Origin: Amycolatopsis sp. A133
GTDB lineage: Bacteria; Actinomycetota; Actinomycetes; Mycobacteriales; Pseudonocardiaceae
Assembly: GCF_031082405.1 (NCBI RefSeq)
Contig: NZ_JAVHJU010000045.1
Location: forward strand, 36,516 to 100,515
Direction: 5' to 3'
DNA length: 64,000 bases
Shown here: positions 41,624 through 50,009 of the stretch, in pieces
How the letters are laid out: every line of letters starts with the position of its first letter
Position numbering within the stretch: position 1 is the stretch's first letter
Notes under the pieces: generated by a model
What the model saw: only the letters and a program-made list of their open reading frames with translations
Told to the model about the DNA's origin: nothing
Database searches by the model: none
Position numbers and translations under genes: made by a program

Positions 41624-42597
41624 GCTGCTCCCCTCACCGGCAGTTCGACGGCCCGCCCGGTCCACGCGGACTCGGCGGCGGCGTGGATGATCCGCACGGC
41701 GGCCAGCGCGTCCTTCGGGCCGATCCGCGGCTCGGGACCGCCGGCGAACGCCGCGGCGAATTCCCGCATTTCGGTGGCGAACACCGACGGCCCGCCGTAG
41801 GCAAAGTTTTCGGCGATGCCGTCGACGACCCGGACCTCCTGGGGCCACTCGGAGTCGTAGCTCACCGTGCCGCCGGTGCCCGAGACGTGGAAGGCCACCC
41901 GCACGGGTGGCCGCGGCGTGGCCGTCCACCGGCTCACGACCTGGCTGATGGCGCCACTGGCGTGGGTGAGCACGGCGGTCCCGGTCGCGACGGCCCCTTC
42001 GGGCGCCGGGGTGGCGATCTCGCCCTGGTAGCAGGCGTACACGCGAACGACGTCCCCGAAGACCCAGTGGGCGAGGTCGGCGCCGTGCAGCAGCTGGTCG
42101 GTCAGGATGCCGCCCGACCGCGCGGAGGCGGTCCCGGTCCAGGGCCGCGGGTGGTAGGCGGAGAAGGAGAACCGGCCGACCGCGCCTTCCCCCAGCCGTC
42201 CGCTCGCGACGAGCTCGTGCAGCCGCGCATAGGGCGCGGCGAACCGCACGTCGTGGGCAGCGTAGAGCCGCACCCCCGCCTTTTCGGCGGCGGCGACGAT
42301 CTCTTCGGCCTCTTCGGCACTGGCGGCCAGGGGCTTCTCGCACACGACGCCCACACCGGCGTTGATGGCGGTCATGGCGATCTCGTGGTGGCTCGCCGTC
42401 GGCGTGCAGATGTCGACGGCGTCCGCGCCGTCGAGCGCCTCGGCCAGGGAGCCGGCGGCCGTCGCCCCGAACTCCCGGGCCAGTTCGGCGCCCCGGTCGT
42501 CGTCGGAGTAGACCCGCACGGCGGCCCCGGTGCCGAGCCACGCTTCCAGGTGCAGCCGGGCGATGAGCCCCGCACCGATCAAAGCCACCTCGAGCAT
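41620..42597 (-). CDS. rifS: Gfo/Idh/MocA family NAD(P)-dependent oxidoreductase (RifS-like)
   Basis: A 325-aa dehydrogenase of the glucose-fructose oxidoreductase/inositol dehydrogenase family. The N-terminal Rossmann fold is intact: LEVALIGAGLIARLHLEAWL with GAGLIA, acidic YSDDD at the end of strand 2, TPTASHHEIA, and the EKPLA motif whose Lys contacts cofactor and substrate. The C-terminal sheet domain includes GGILTDQLLHGADLAHWVFGDV, typical of the family. ATG at 42597 follows GGTGGGA; the longer start at 42636 would run back into the promoter region. First gene of a two-gene unit with rifT, preceded by a degenerate RifZ-like site. Order rifS-rifT-orf0-rifA matches A. mediterranei as I recall; substrate is not shown by sequence. 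Confidence 0.82.
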   Translation of the reverse strand: MLEVALIGAGLIARLHLEAWLGTGAAVRVYSDDDRGAELAREFGATAAGSLAEALDGADAVDICTPTASHHEIAMTAINAGVGVVCEKPLAASAEEAEEIVAAAEKAGVRLYAAHDVRFAAPYARLHELVASGRLGEGAVGRFSFSAYHPRPWTGTASARSGGILTDQLLHGADLAHWVFGDVVRVYACYQGEIATPAPEGAVATGTAVLTHASGAISQVVSRWTATPRPPVRVAFHVSGTGGTVSYDSEWPQEVRVVDGIAENFAYGGPSVFATEMREFAAAFAGGPEPRIGPKDALAAVRIIHAAAESAWTGRAVELPVRGAA

Positions 42598-42647
42598 GGA
42601 TTCCCACCGATCACGGACGACGCCTGCACGGACCAAGCCCGATCAGA

Positions 42648-42672
42648 CTCGCCCACACCGCCCGGTGGGAGC
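42648..42672. other. Weak hairpin upstream of rifS
   Basis: A CCCAC/GTGGG stem with flanking CTC/GAG pairs and a bulge, in the 104-bp gap between the last Mce-associated gene and rifS. There is no T-run, so it is at best a weak barrier to transcription running from the mce locus into rifS. Confidence 0.3.
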
Positions 42673-42690
42673 CATTACCAACGTGGGTAG
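42673..42690 (-). promoter_or_regulatory. Degenerate RifZ-type operator upstream of rifS
   Basis: The minus strand reads CTACCCACGTTGGTAATG: CTACC, eight bases, then TAATG in place of GGATG. A -10-like GAGTCT lies 22 bases downstream, close to the 20-base spacing at the rifA site. Likely controls rifS-rifT; two mismatches in the second half-site reduce confidence. Confidence 0.6.
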
Positions 42691-42701
42691 TTCGAAACGC
42701 G

Positions 42702-43742
42702 CTACTTCGTCGGCGAGGGGGAAGCCGGCGCCGGCGCGGGTGCCTGCGACGCCGCCGGGACCTTCGGGGCGTTGTAGGTGTCCATGTCGGTGATCTTCCA
42801 CTTGTCGCCCTGCAGCTGGGCGTTCAGGTGGAGCTGCGCCGTGCCCGCCGTCGTCTTCTTCGTGTCCGTGCGGGTCGAGGTCTGGTCGACGAAGACCATC
42901 ACCTTCGCCAGGTCGCCGTTCAGCATGATCACCGCCGAGCGCGTCACCTTGCAGGTCACGATCATCTTCTGGGCCGGCGCGAGCCGCTTCACCTCGCCCA
43001 TCAGCGAGTTGTACTTGTTCTTGACGTCGTCGTTGGCGAGCAGGTCGTTCGCCGCGTCCTCGGTCTTCTTGATGTTGTTGAAGTCGTAGGAGAACAGCGC
43101 CTCGGCCGCCTTCGAGACGGCGTCCTTGACCTGGGCCGTCTTCGCGACGTCCAGCAGCGCGGTGTTGCTCGTCGCCGAGGAGACCTTGACCTCCTCGGAC
43201 TTGAACCAGAAGGCCAGCCCGCCCAGGATCAGCGCGACGAGCACCAGCGCGCCCGCGACCAGGTACGGCTTCGGCACCTTCGAGCCCGCGGGCTTCGCCG
43301 GCTCGTCTTCCGAAGCGGCGACCGGGACCTCGGATTCCTCCGTCGGCTTCGCGATCCCCGTGTCCCGCTTCTTCCGCCGCGGGGCCGGCCGCTCCGGGGC
43401 CTCCTCCTCGTCCGACGCCGGCTCACCGGTGAGCGCGTCGACCTGGGGCTCTTCCTCGGTGCCGACCGCCGCGAAGACCTGCGTGTCCTCGGCGGCCGCG
43501 GTGTCGAGCTGCCCGCTGGTCGACTCGGCCGGCTCGGGCTTGGCGACCGGCCGGGGCACCGGCACCGGGCGCGGCACCGGCCGCGGCCGCGGCTTCCGCG
43601 TCTCGGCGGGCGGGACGGCGGGCTGCTGGCCGGTCCGCTCGGCGGCGGACTCGTCCGTCGCGGGCTTGCGCGTACCGGCCACGCGGGGCCGCCGCGACGG
43701 CGACGGAGTGCTGCGAGGCGGCTGGCGGCGGGAGGGGGGCAC
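42702..43742 (-). CDS. Mce-associated membrane protein with Pro/Arg-rich N-terminus
   Basis: A 346-aa single-pass protein. Residues 1-160 are low-complexity, rich in Pro, Arg and Glu (for example RPRPVPRPVPVPRPV), then a membrane helix YLVAGALVLVALILGGLAFWF near residue 165, then a ~140-residue external domain of the Mas type (KTAQVKDAVSKAAEALFSYDF, ...WKITDMDTYNAP) and a Pro/Ala/Ser tail. Mce-associated proteins end many mce loci and are thought to stabilise the complex. GTG at 43742 is 6 nt after AAGGAG and 22 nt beyond the upstream stop; the longer start at 43820 would overlap the previous gene and lacks a ribosome site. It is the last gene before the rif region. Confidence 0.82.
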   Translation of the reverse strand: MPPSRRQPPRSTPSPSRRPRVAGTRKPATDESAAERTGQQPAVPPAETRKPRPRPVPRPVPVPRPVAKPEPAESTSGQLDTAAAEDTQVFAAVGTEEEPQVDALTGEPASDEEEAPERPAPRRKKRDTGIAKPTEESEVPVAASEDEPAKPAGSKVPKPYLVAGALVLVALILGGLAFWFKSEEVKVSSATSNTALLDVAKTAQVKDAVSKAAEALFSYDFNNIKKTEDAANDLLANDDVKNKYNSLMGEVKRLAPAQKMIVTCKVTRSAVIMLNGDLAKVMVFVDQTSTRTDTKKTTAGTAQLHLNAQLQGDKWKITDMDTYNAPKVPAASQAPAPAPASPSPTK

Positions 43743-43764
43743 TACGGGCTCCTTACGGGTGACG

Positions 43765-44340
43765 CTACTGGCCGGCCGCGACGAGCGGGACGCTGTCGAT
43801 GCCGGACAGCTTCCAATCATCGCCCACCCGGGTCATCGACACTTCGAGGCGCAGCGGCTTCGCACTGCTCTTGTCCCCCTGGGTGACGGTCGTGGCGATG
43901 GCGGCGAGGAAGCTCGCCTTGCCTTCGTGGTCGTCCAGCTCCTCGACGGCGATGTCCTGGACGTCCGTGGTTACCTTCGTCTTGGCGTCGGTGAGCGCCT
44001 TGCGGAACGTCGGCGCCGACTGGTCGATCTGCTGCGACATCTTCTCGTCCGACACGGCTTTCTGCCGGGCGAAGAAGCCGTCCAGATCCGTGTAGTCGAC
44101 CTCGGTGTAGGCCTTCAGCGCGTTGGTGCCCGCCTTGACGACGGCCTCGCGCGACGCCGCCAGGCTGGCGTTGTCATCGTTCTCGGCCACCCACCACTGG
44201 ACGCCGAAGATGGCCGCCGCGATGAGGCCGGCCAGTGCCAGCGCCCCGGCGCCGAGCACCAGGATCCGCGAGGAGTCCTTCGACGGCGTCGCGGAGGACT
44301 CCTCCTCGACCGGCGTGGCGGCCGGCTGGTCCGTGCTCAT
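43765..44340 (-). CDS. Mce-associated membrane protein
   Basis: A 191-aa protein: short acidic cytosolic segment, one membrane helix (ILVLGAGALALAGLIAAAIFG) at about 25-46, then an external NTF2-like domain (SREAVVKAGTNALKAYTEVDYTDLDGFF ... DDWKLSGIDSVPLV) shared with its downstream neighbour, so the two are probably ancient duplicates. It follows mceF by 36 nt on the same strand. Likely an accessory subunit of the Mce transporter at the cell envelope; the substrate cannot be read from sequence. Confidence 0.85.
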   Translation of the reverse strand: MSTDQPAATPVEEESSATPSKDSSRILVLGAGALALAGLIAAAIFGVQWWVAENDDNASLAASREAVVKAGTNALKAYTEVDYTDLDGFFARQKAVSDEKMSQQIDQSAPTFRKALTDAKTKVTTDVQDIAVEELDDHEGKASFLAAIATTVTQGDKSSAKPLRLEVSMTRVGDDWKLSGIDSVPLVAAGQ

Positions 44341-44376
44341 GACACTCCAGAGTAGGTAACGGTCATCAAATCCCGG

Positions 44377-45642
44377 TCAGGACAGGCCGAGCAGCGAGCC
44401 CAGGCTGTTCAGGCTGACGCCGGGGCTGCCGACGATGCCCGGCACCCCCCGGGTGTTCCGCTCCTCGGCCAGCTCTTCGGCCGGCCGGTTCGCGTTGGCC
44501 GCGACGTCGCTGTCCGACGGCGCGACCGGCACCCCGCCGTACGGTGCGTTCTGCGCACCGCGGACGTTGATCGGGCTGCCCTTCGGTTCGGCACAGTACG
44601 CGTCGTCCTTCGCCGGCCGCGGCGTCAGGTCGTTGCCCGTCCGGAACTGCGAGTACGGGATGTAGCCCCTCGTGCAGGCCGGCGGGTTGAACAGGTTGAG
44701 CACCAGGCCCAGGTGGGCGGTGCCGTCGCCGGGCGCGACGCTGCTGACCGCGCCGGCCAGCGCCGGGTAGGTGACCAGGCCCTGCTCGATCCCGTCGAGG
44801 CGGGTCACGGTCAGGTTGGCCGTGGTGAGCAGGTTCGCCGTCAGCGCACCCAGCCCCGGGCCGGACTCGGCGAGCACCTCGCTGATCTGCGACGCCACCT
44901 GCGGCGTGATGCCGATGAGCTTCCGCAGGTCGCCGTCGGAGTTCTTGAGCGTGCCGGTGAGCTCGTTGAGGCTCTTGCTGAACGAGGCGAAGTTCGCCGC
45001 TTCGGCGTTCTGCGTGTCCAGCACCTGGCCGCCGGCGTCCAGGAGCTGGATCGTCTGCGGCAGGTACTCCTGCGCGGTCGTGGTGAAGCTGCGCGCGGTG
45101 TCCAGCAGCTTCTGCAGGTCGCCGCCGGTGCCGCGGAAAGCGTCGTAGGACTCGTCGACGACCGTGCGCAGCGAGTCGACCGGAACCGACGCGGCGAGCG
45201 AGTCGAGGTCGCCGATCAGCCGGTCGGTGCTGACCGGGGTGGTCGTCTTGCTCGCCGGGATCACCGAGCCGGCCGCGAGGTACGGGCCCTGGTCGGCCTT
45301 GGGCCGCAGGTCGACGTACTGCTCGCCGACGGCTGACCGGTTGGCAACGACGGCGTCGAGGTCCGCGGGCACCCGCGGGGCCGACGGGTCGATGTTCAGG
45401 TCGGCCTCGAGCCCGGTCTGGGTCAGCCGCATCTCACCGACCCGGCCGATGTTGTAACCGCGGTAGGTGACCTCCGCGTTGGTGAAGATGCCGCCCGACT
45501 CGTTGAGCTGCAGCTTCACCGTGTAGCCGTCGTTGCCGAACACGCTGCCGAGCCCGGCGAACCGGATCAGCGCGTACACGATGGCGACGACCGAGATCAC
45601 CACGAAGGCGATCAGCTGGATCTTCGTCCGGCGGATCAGCAT
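44377..45642 (-). CDS. mceF: MceF-type mammalian cell entry protein
   Basis: A 421-aa Mce subunit. N-terminal membrane anchor (IQLIAFVVISVVAIVYALI), MlaD/Mce domain at about 35-115 (YTVKLQLNESGGIFTNAEVTYRGYNIGRVGEM), then a long helical region of the kind that builds the Mce tunnel, and a Pro-rich, low-complexity tail. ATG at 45642 overlaps the mceE stop as TGATG. Last of six mce genes, so assigned MceF by position. Part of a lipid-import complex spanning the periplasm in mycolate-type actinobacteria; the imported lipid is unknown here. Confidence 0.9.
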   Translation of the reverse strand: MLIRRTKIQLIAFVVISVVAIVYALIRFAGLGSVFGNDGYTVKLQLNESGGIFTNAEVTYRGYNIGRVGEMRLTQTGLEADLNIDPSAPRVPADLDAVVANRSAVGEQYVDLRPKADQGPYLAAGSVIPASKTTTPVSTDRLIGDLDSLAASVPVDSLRTVVDESYDAFRGTGGDLQKLLDTARSFTTTAQEYLPQTIQLLDAGGQVLDTQNAEAANFASFSKSLNELTGTLKNSDGDLRKLIGITPQVASQISEVLAESGPGLGALTANLLTTANLTVTRLDGIEQGLVTYPALAGAVSSVAPGDGTAHLGLVLNLFNPPACTRGYIPYSQFRTGNDLTPRPAKDDAYCAEPKGSPINVRGAQNAPYGGVPVAPSDSDVAANANRPAEELAEERNTRGVPGIVGSPGVSLNSLGSLLGLS

Positions 45643-46820
45643 CAGCCCGCACCTCCCGACAGGAGCCCGAAGAGGTTGCCCAGGCCCGGCTTCGACTGCG
45701 AGGACTGCTGCCCGGCACCGGGGATCGGCAGCGGCGGCGGCTGGTTGGCGGGCGTGCCCTGGACCCCGCCGGTCAGCCCGGCCAGCGGCAGCTGCCCGGC
45801 CAGGGCGTTCTGCCGGCTGTTGCCCAGGTTGTCGACGATCGTCTTCAGGTTCAGGTCCACCTTCGCGTACAGGTTGAAGTAGTCGCCCTTGACGCCGTTG
45901 ATCGCCTGGTCGCTGAACGGGAACGTCAACAGGAGCTGGAGCGCCTTCGGCAGGTCGTTGCCCGCCTCGCCCAGCTTCTGCAGCGTCGGGGTCAGCGCCT
46001 TCAGGTCGGCGACGAGGTCCTTCTGCGACTTGTTCACCGTGTCGGTGGCGACGCCGGAGAGGTTGTCCAGCGCCTGCAGCATGGTGACCAGCTGGCCGCG
46101 CTGCTGCTCCAGCACGCCGAGCCCGGGCCCGAGGTTGTCGACCGCGCCGACCAGCTTGTCCTTCTGGCCGTTCAGGGTCGAGGAGAGCCGGTTCAGCCCG
46201 TCGATGGCCCGGGTGATGTTCTGCGACTGCCGGTCGAGGTTCGTCACCAGCTGGTTCGCGTTGTCCAGCAGCGCCTTGATGTCCGGCTCGCGGCCGGAGG
46301 TGGCGTTGTTGAGCTCCTTGGTGATGGTGTTGAGCTGGTCGACCCCACCGCCGTTGAGCAGCAGCGACAGCGCGCCGAGCAGCTCTTCGACCTCGACGCT
46401 GCGGTTCGTGCGGGCCAGCGGGATGGTCGCGTTGTCGGCGAGCTTGCCGCGGGCCTGGTCGTCGCCGGGCGAGGCCAGCTCGACGTACTTCTCGCCGAGC
46501 AGGCTGGACTGCTTGACGTTGGCGATCGCGTTGGCCGGCAGCTTGATGCCGCCGTTGACCTTCAGCGTCACCAGCGCGTGCCAGCCGTCCTTGGTGAGCC
46601 CGACGTTTTCGACCCGGCCGACCGGTACCTCGTCGACCTTCACCCCGGCCTGCGGGGTCAGGTCGAGCACGTCCCGGAACTCGACGTTCACCGTGTACGG
46701 GTGGTCGCCGAGGTCGGCGCCGCCGGGCAGCGGCAGGTCGTAGATGCCTTTGAAGGCACAACCGGAGAGCGTCAGCGCGGATGCCGTGGCGAGCACTCCG
46801 ACGGTCAGGAGCTTCTTCAC
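45642..46820 (-). CDS. mceE: MceE-type lipoprotein subunit
   Basis: A 392-aa Mce protein with a lipoprotein signal: KKLLTVGVLATASALTLSGC, with Cys about residue 21 in a LSGC lipobox. The Mce domain follows (YTVNVEFRDVLDLTPQAGVKVDEVPVGRVENV), then a helical region and Pro/Gln-rich tail. The fifth Mce gene is classically the lipoprotein (LprK-like), which agrees with position. GTG at 46820 overlaps the mceD stop as GTGA. The much longer ORF reading through this start is a frame extension over mceD and is not used. Confidence 0.9.
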   Translation of the reverse strand: MKKLLTVGVLATASALTLSGCAFKGIYDLPLPGGADLGDHPYTVNVEFRDVLDLTPQAGVKVDEVPVGRVENVGLTKDGWHALVTLKVNGGIKLPANAIANVKQSSLLGEKYVELASPGDDQARGKLADNATIPLARTNRSVEVEELLGALSLLLNGGGVDQLNTITKELNNATSGREPDIKALLDNANQLVTNLDRQSQNITRAIDGLNRLSSTLNGQKDKLVGAVDNLGPGLGVLEQQRGQLVTMLQALDNLSGVATDTVNKSQKDLVADLKALTPTLQKLGEAGNDLPKALQLLLTFPFSDQAINGVKGDYFNLYAKVDLNLKTIVDNLGNSRQNALAGQLPLAGLTGGVQGTPANQPPPLPIPGAGQQSSQSKPGLGNLFGLLSGGAG

Positions 46821-48001
46821 TGGCCACCTCCGTAGAGCTGCCCGGCGATGGGCAGCGGCAGCGGCGGCAGCTGACCGGACTGCAGGGCCTGCACGGTCTG
46901 CGCCACGGACGGCAGCGGGATCACCTTGTCGACCACGCCGGCGATGCTCTCGCAGGCGTTGCCGAGCACGTCCGGGATGCTGTTGGTGCCGACCTGCTTG
47001 AGCAGCCGGCAGATCATCACCAGCGGCGGCTGGGTCAGCTCGTTGAGGTTCGGCCGGGCGTCGAGCGTGCCGGCCGCGCCGTTGTAGGTGTTGACCAGGT
47101 TGCTGAGGCCGACCGGGGCGACGTCGAGGATCTCCGCCAGCGAGCCGCGCTCGTCGACGAGCACCTTCGTGATGCCGGCCAGCTTGTCCACATTGGACTT
47201 GAGCCGGTCGTGGTTGGCGTCGATGAACGCCTGCACCGCCGTGAGCGTCGTGCCCAGCTGCCGCACGGTCGCGGCCAGGTTGTCCTTTTCGGACGCCAGG
47301 TAGCCGCTGACGTCGGCCAGCCGGCTCTCGAAGCTGCGGACCTGCTGGTCGGAGTCGGCCAGCGTCTGGGAGAACTTGCCGAGGTTCTCCACGGTGGAGA
47401 ACAGGTCGTCCTTGTTGCCGGAGAGGGTGCCGGCCGCCTGGCCGAGCTTGGTGATCGTGTCGTGCAGCGCCTGGCCGTTGCCGTCGACGTTGGCCGCCGC
47501 GGTGTTCAGCAGGTTCGACAGCGAGCCGTTCTTGTTGGCGCCGTTCGGGCCGAGGGTCTCGCTGACCCGGGCCAGGCTGGCCGCCAGCTGGTCGACCTCC
47601 AGGGGCACCTCGGTGCGGTCGAGGCCGATGACCGCGCCGTCGGAGATCCGCGGGCCGCCGGTGTAGGCGGGGGCCAGCTGGACGTAGCGGTCCGACACCA
47701 GCGAGGGCGCCACGATGAGCGCCTTCGCGTCGGCCGGGACCGCGACCGAGCGGTCGTACTCGAACTCGACCTTCACCTGGTTGCCCATGGGCTGGATCTT
47801 GGTGACCGTGCCCATGTCGACGCCGAGCATCCGCACGCTGTTGCCCTCGTAGAGGCCGACGGCGCCGGCGAAGTACGCGGTCAGGTGGTTGCGGCCGGCG
47901 TCCTTGAGGGTCCACCAGATCCCGCCGGCGACGACGAGCGCGAGCACGATCGCGATGGTGAAGCCCCGGGTCAGGGCCGATCCGAAGCGGGTGTCACTCA
48001 T
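46817..48001 (-). CDS. mceD: MceD-type mammalian cell entry protein
   Basis: A 394-aa Mce subunit with N-terminal anchor (GFTIAIVLALVVAGGIWWTL), Mce domain (LTAYFAGAVGLYEGNSVRMLGVDMGTVTKI) at about 35-120 and a long alpha-helical stretch. ATG at 48001 overlaps the mceC stop as ATGA; an upstream in-frame start at 48013 is less likely. Fourth in the A-F series. It has a short C-terminus compared with mycobacterial MceD proteins, which often carry long Pro-rich tails. Confidence 0.88.
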   Translation of the reverse strand: MSDTRFGSALTRGFTIAIVLALVVAGGIWWTLKDAGRNHLTAYFAGAVGLYEGNSVRMLGVDMGTVTKIQPMGNQVKVEFEYDRSVAVPADAKALIVAPSLVSDRYVQLAPAYTGGPRISDGAVIGLDRTEVPLEVDQLAASLARVSETLGPNGANKNGSLSNLLNTAAANVDGNGQALHDTITKLGQAAGTLSGNKDDLFSTVENLGKFSQTLADSDQQVRSFESRLADVSGYLASEKDNLAATVRQLGTTLTAVQAFIDANHDRLKSNVDKLAGITKVLVDERGSLAEILDVAPVGLSNLVNTYNGAAGTLDARPNLNELTQPPLVMICRLLKQVGTNSIPDVLGNACESIAGVVDKVIPLPSVAQTVQALQSGQLPPLPLPIAGQLYGGGQ

Positions 48002-48984
48002 TTTGTGTAGCACCCCTCTTCGTTGATCGGGCCGAACGACGGCAGCACCAGGCCGCAGATGTAGTTGTCGAACCAGCGGCCGTTGCCGATGGTGTTGGTG
48101 AAGACGCGGATGAAGGGCGCGAACTTCTCGAGGCCCTCGGCCAGCGAGTCCTGGTTGCGCTGCAGCATCGACGTCAGCTGGTCGAGCTGGGTCAGCACCG
48201 GGTCGAGCTGCTTGTCGTTGTCGTCGATCAGGCCCTGCAGCTGCGTCGCCAGCGCACGGGAACCGTTCAGCAGCGCGGTGATCGCGTCCTCGCGCTTGGC
48301 CAGCTCGGCGAGCAGGTCGTTGCCGTCGTCGAGCAGCTTCTGCACCTCGGCGTCGCGGTCGACCAGCGTCTGCGACACCTCGCGGGTGTTGGCCAGCAGG
48401 TTCGACAGCTGCTGGTCGCGCGAGGCGATCGTGTCCGAGAGCTTCGACAGCCCCGACAGCGCACCCCGCACGTCCTCCGGCGTGTTGGCGAAGGTCTGCG
48501 AGATCGTGTCGAAGCTCTGCGCCAGCTGCTTGGTGTCGATGTTGTCGACGGTCTGGGACAGTCCGCGGAAGGCGTCGAGCACGTCGTACGGCGCCATCGT
48601 CCGGTCCCGCGGGATGCCGGTGCCCGGGTTCAGCGCGTTCTCGCCCTGCGGGTCCAGCGACAGGTACTTCTGCCCGAGCAGCGTCTTGATCTTGATCGCG
48701 GCGCTGGTCCGGTCGCCCAGCCAGGCGTCCTTGACCTTGAACGACACCTTCACCGACGCACCGTCGAGCTCGATGTCGCTGACCTTGCCGACCTTGACGC
48801 CGGCGATCCGGACGTCGTTGTCCTTCTGCAGCCCGGAGGCCTCGCTGAACTCGGCGCTGTAGGTGGTGCCGCCGCCGATCACCGGCAGGTCGTCGGAGTT
48901 GAGCGCGGCGGTGAAACCGAGCGCCAGCACGACGATCCCGACCAGGGCGATCGGCACGGGGTTGCGCTTCTGGAAGGACTTCAT
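47998..48984 (-). CDS. mceC: MceC-type mammalian cell entry protein
   Basis: A 328-aa Mce subunit: membrane anchor (PVPIALVGIVVLALGFTAAL), Mce domain (YSAEFSEASGLQKDNDVRIAGVKVGKVSDIEL) and helical domain ending in FDNYICGLVLPSFGPINEEGCYTK with two Cys. ATG at 48984 overlaps the mceB stop as ATGA and has GAGG upstream; GTG at 48993 would add three residues. Third in the A-F order. Confidence 0.88.
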   Translation of the reverse strand: MKSFQKRNPVPIALVGIVVLALGFTAALNSDDLPVIGGGTTYSAEFSEASGLQKDNDVRIAGVKVGKVSDIELDGASVKVSFKVKDAWLGDRTSAAIKIKTLLGQKYLSLDPQGENALNPGTGIPRDRTMAPYDVLDAFRGLSQTVDNIDTKQLAQSFDTISQTFANTPEDVRGALSGLSKLSDTIASRDQQLSNLLANTREVSQTLVDRDAEVQKLLDDGNDLLAELAKREDAITALLNGSRALATQLQGLIDDNDKQLDPVLTQLDQLTSMLQRNQDSLAEGLEKFAPFIRVFTNTIGNGRWFDNYICGLVLPSFGPINEEGCYTK

Positions 48985-50009
48985 CCCGTGCACCTCGCCC
49001 GGTTGACCGGGATCAGGGGCAGGGCGACGTCGTTGATCAGTGGCGGCAAGCTCACGCTCCCGGAGAACTCGCAGGCGTAGAAGTTGAACCAGGAGCCGTA
49101 GTCCGCGGTGCGGGTCAGCGTGCTCACCTTGGTCGGCAGGAACTGGATGAAGTGCTCCAGCTCCGGCTCGTTCTTGTTGAGCGCGCTCGTCAGGTTCCCG
49201 AGTGCGCTGATGTCGTTCTTCAGTGGCTCGCGGACTTCGCCCAGCAGCCCGGACGTCGTCTCGGCCAGGTTGCCGAGGCTCTCGATCGCGTCGCCGATCG
49301 GCTTGCGGTCGGCGGCCAGCCCGGACACCAGCTGCTGCAGCTTCACGATCAGGTCGTTGAGCTGCGGGGTGTGCGCGTTGACCGTGTCGAGCACCGAGTT
49401 GAGGTTGTCGATGACCTCGCCGATCACCTGGTCCTTGTCGGCGATCGTGGTGGCCAGCGACGCCGTGTGCGACAGCAGGCTCTCCACGGTGCCGCCCTCG
49501 CCCTGCAGGACCTGGATGACCTCGTAGGACAGCTTGTTGACGTCCTCGGGGTTGAGCGCGGTGAACAACGGCTTGAAGCCGTTGAACAGCTCGGTCAGGT
49601 CCAGCGCGGGCGTGGTGCGGTCCAGCGGGATGGTGCCGCCGGGCTGCAGCGTCTTGCCGGAGCTGTCGTCTCCCTCGCCGAGGGAGACGTAGCGCTGGCC
49701 GACCAGGTTGCGGAACTTGATCTGCGCGGTCACCCCGGCCGGCAGCGTCCGGCCGGAGTCGACCTCGAACTCGACCTCGGCCTGCCGCTTGTCGACGATG
49801 TGCACGTCCTTGACCTGCCCGACCCGGACGCCCGCGATGCGGACGTCGTCGTTGGGCAGCAGCAGCGTCGCGTCGGTGAAGCGCGCCTTGTAGGCGTTGG
49901 TGCTGGTGGTGTTGATGTTGGCGATGCTGATCCCGAGGATCGTCGTGAACAGCACCGTGACGACCACGAAGATGCCGAGCTTGATCAGCGGCGCGAGCAG
50001 GCCCCTCAC
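48981..50009 (-). CDS. mceB: MceB-type mammalian cell entry protein
   Basis: A 342-aa Mce subunit with N-terminal helix (LIKLGIFVVVTVLFTTILGI), Mce domain (YKARFTDATLLLPNDDVRIAGVRVGQVKDVHI), then long helices and a C-terminal segment with two Cys (NFYACEFSG and NRARCTG) that may pair outside the cell, as in MceC. Overlaps mceA by four bases. Second in the A-F order. Confidence 0.9.
   Translation of the reverse strand: MRGLLAPLIKLGIFVVVTVLFTTILGISIANINTTSTNAYKARFTDATLLLPNDDVRIAGVRVGQVKDVHIVDKRQAEVEFEVDSGRTLPAGVTAQIKFRNLVGQRYVSLGEGDDSSGKTLQPGGTIPLDRTTPALDLTELFNGFKPLFTALNPEDVNKLSYEVIQVLQGEGGTVESLLSHTASLATTIADKDQVIGEVIDNLNSVLDTVNAHTPQLNDLIVKLQQLVSGLAADRKPIGDAIESLGNLAETTSGLLGEVREPLKNDISALGNLTSALNKNEPELEHFIQFLPTKVSTLTRTADYGSWFNFYACEFSGSVSLPPLINDVALPLIPVNRARCTG

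Noticed and set aside
41624..42607. Long N-terminal extension of the rifT reading frame to 587 aa
   Set aside because: The added part is low-complexity and lies over rifS; the GTG at 41623 has a ribosome site and overlaps the rifS stop.
46821..47915. Extended versions of MceE, MceF and MceA with several hundred extra residues
   Set aside because: The extra residues are frame extensions over the upstream genes; internal starts have signal or anchor segments and 1-4 nt overlaps with the upstream stops.
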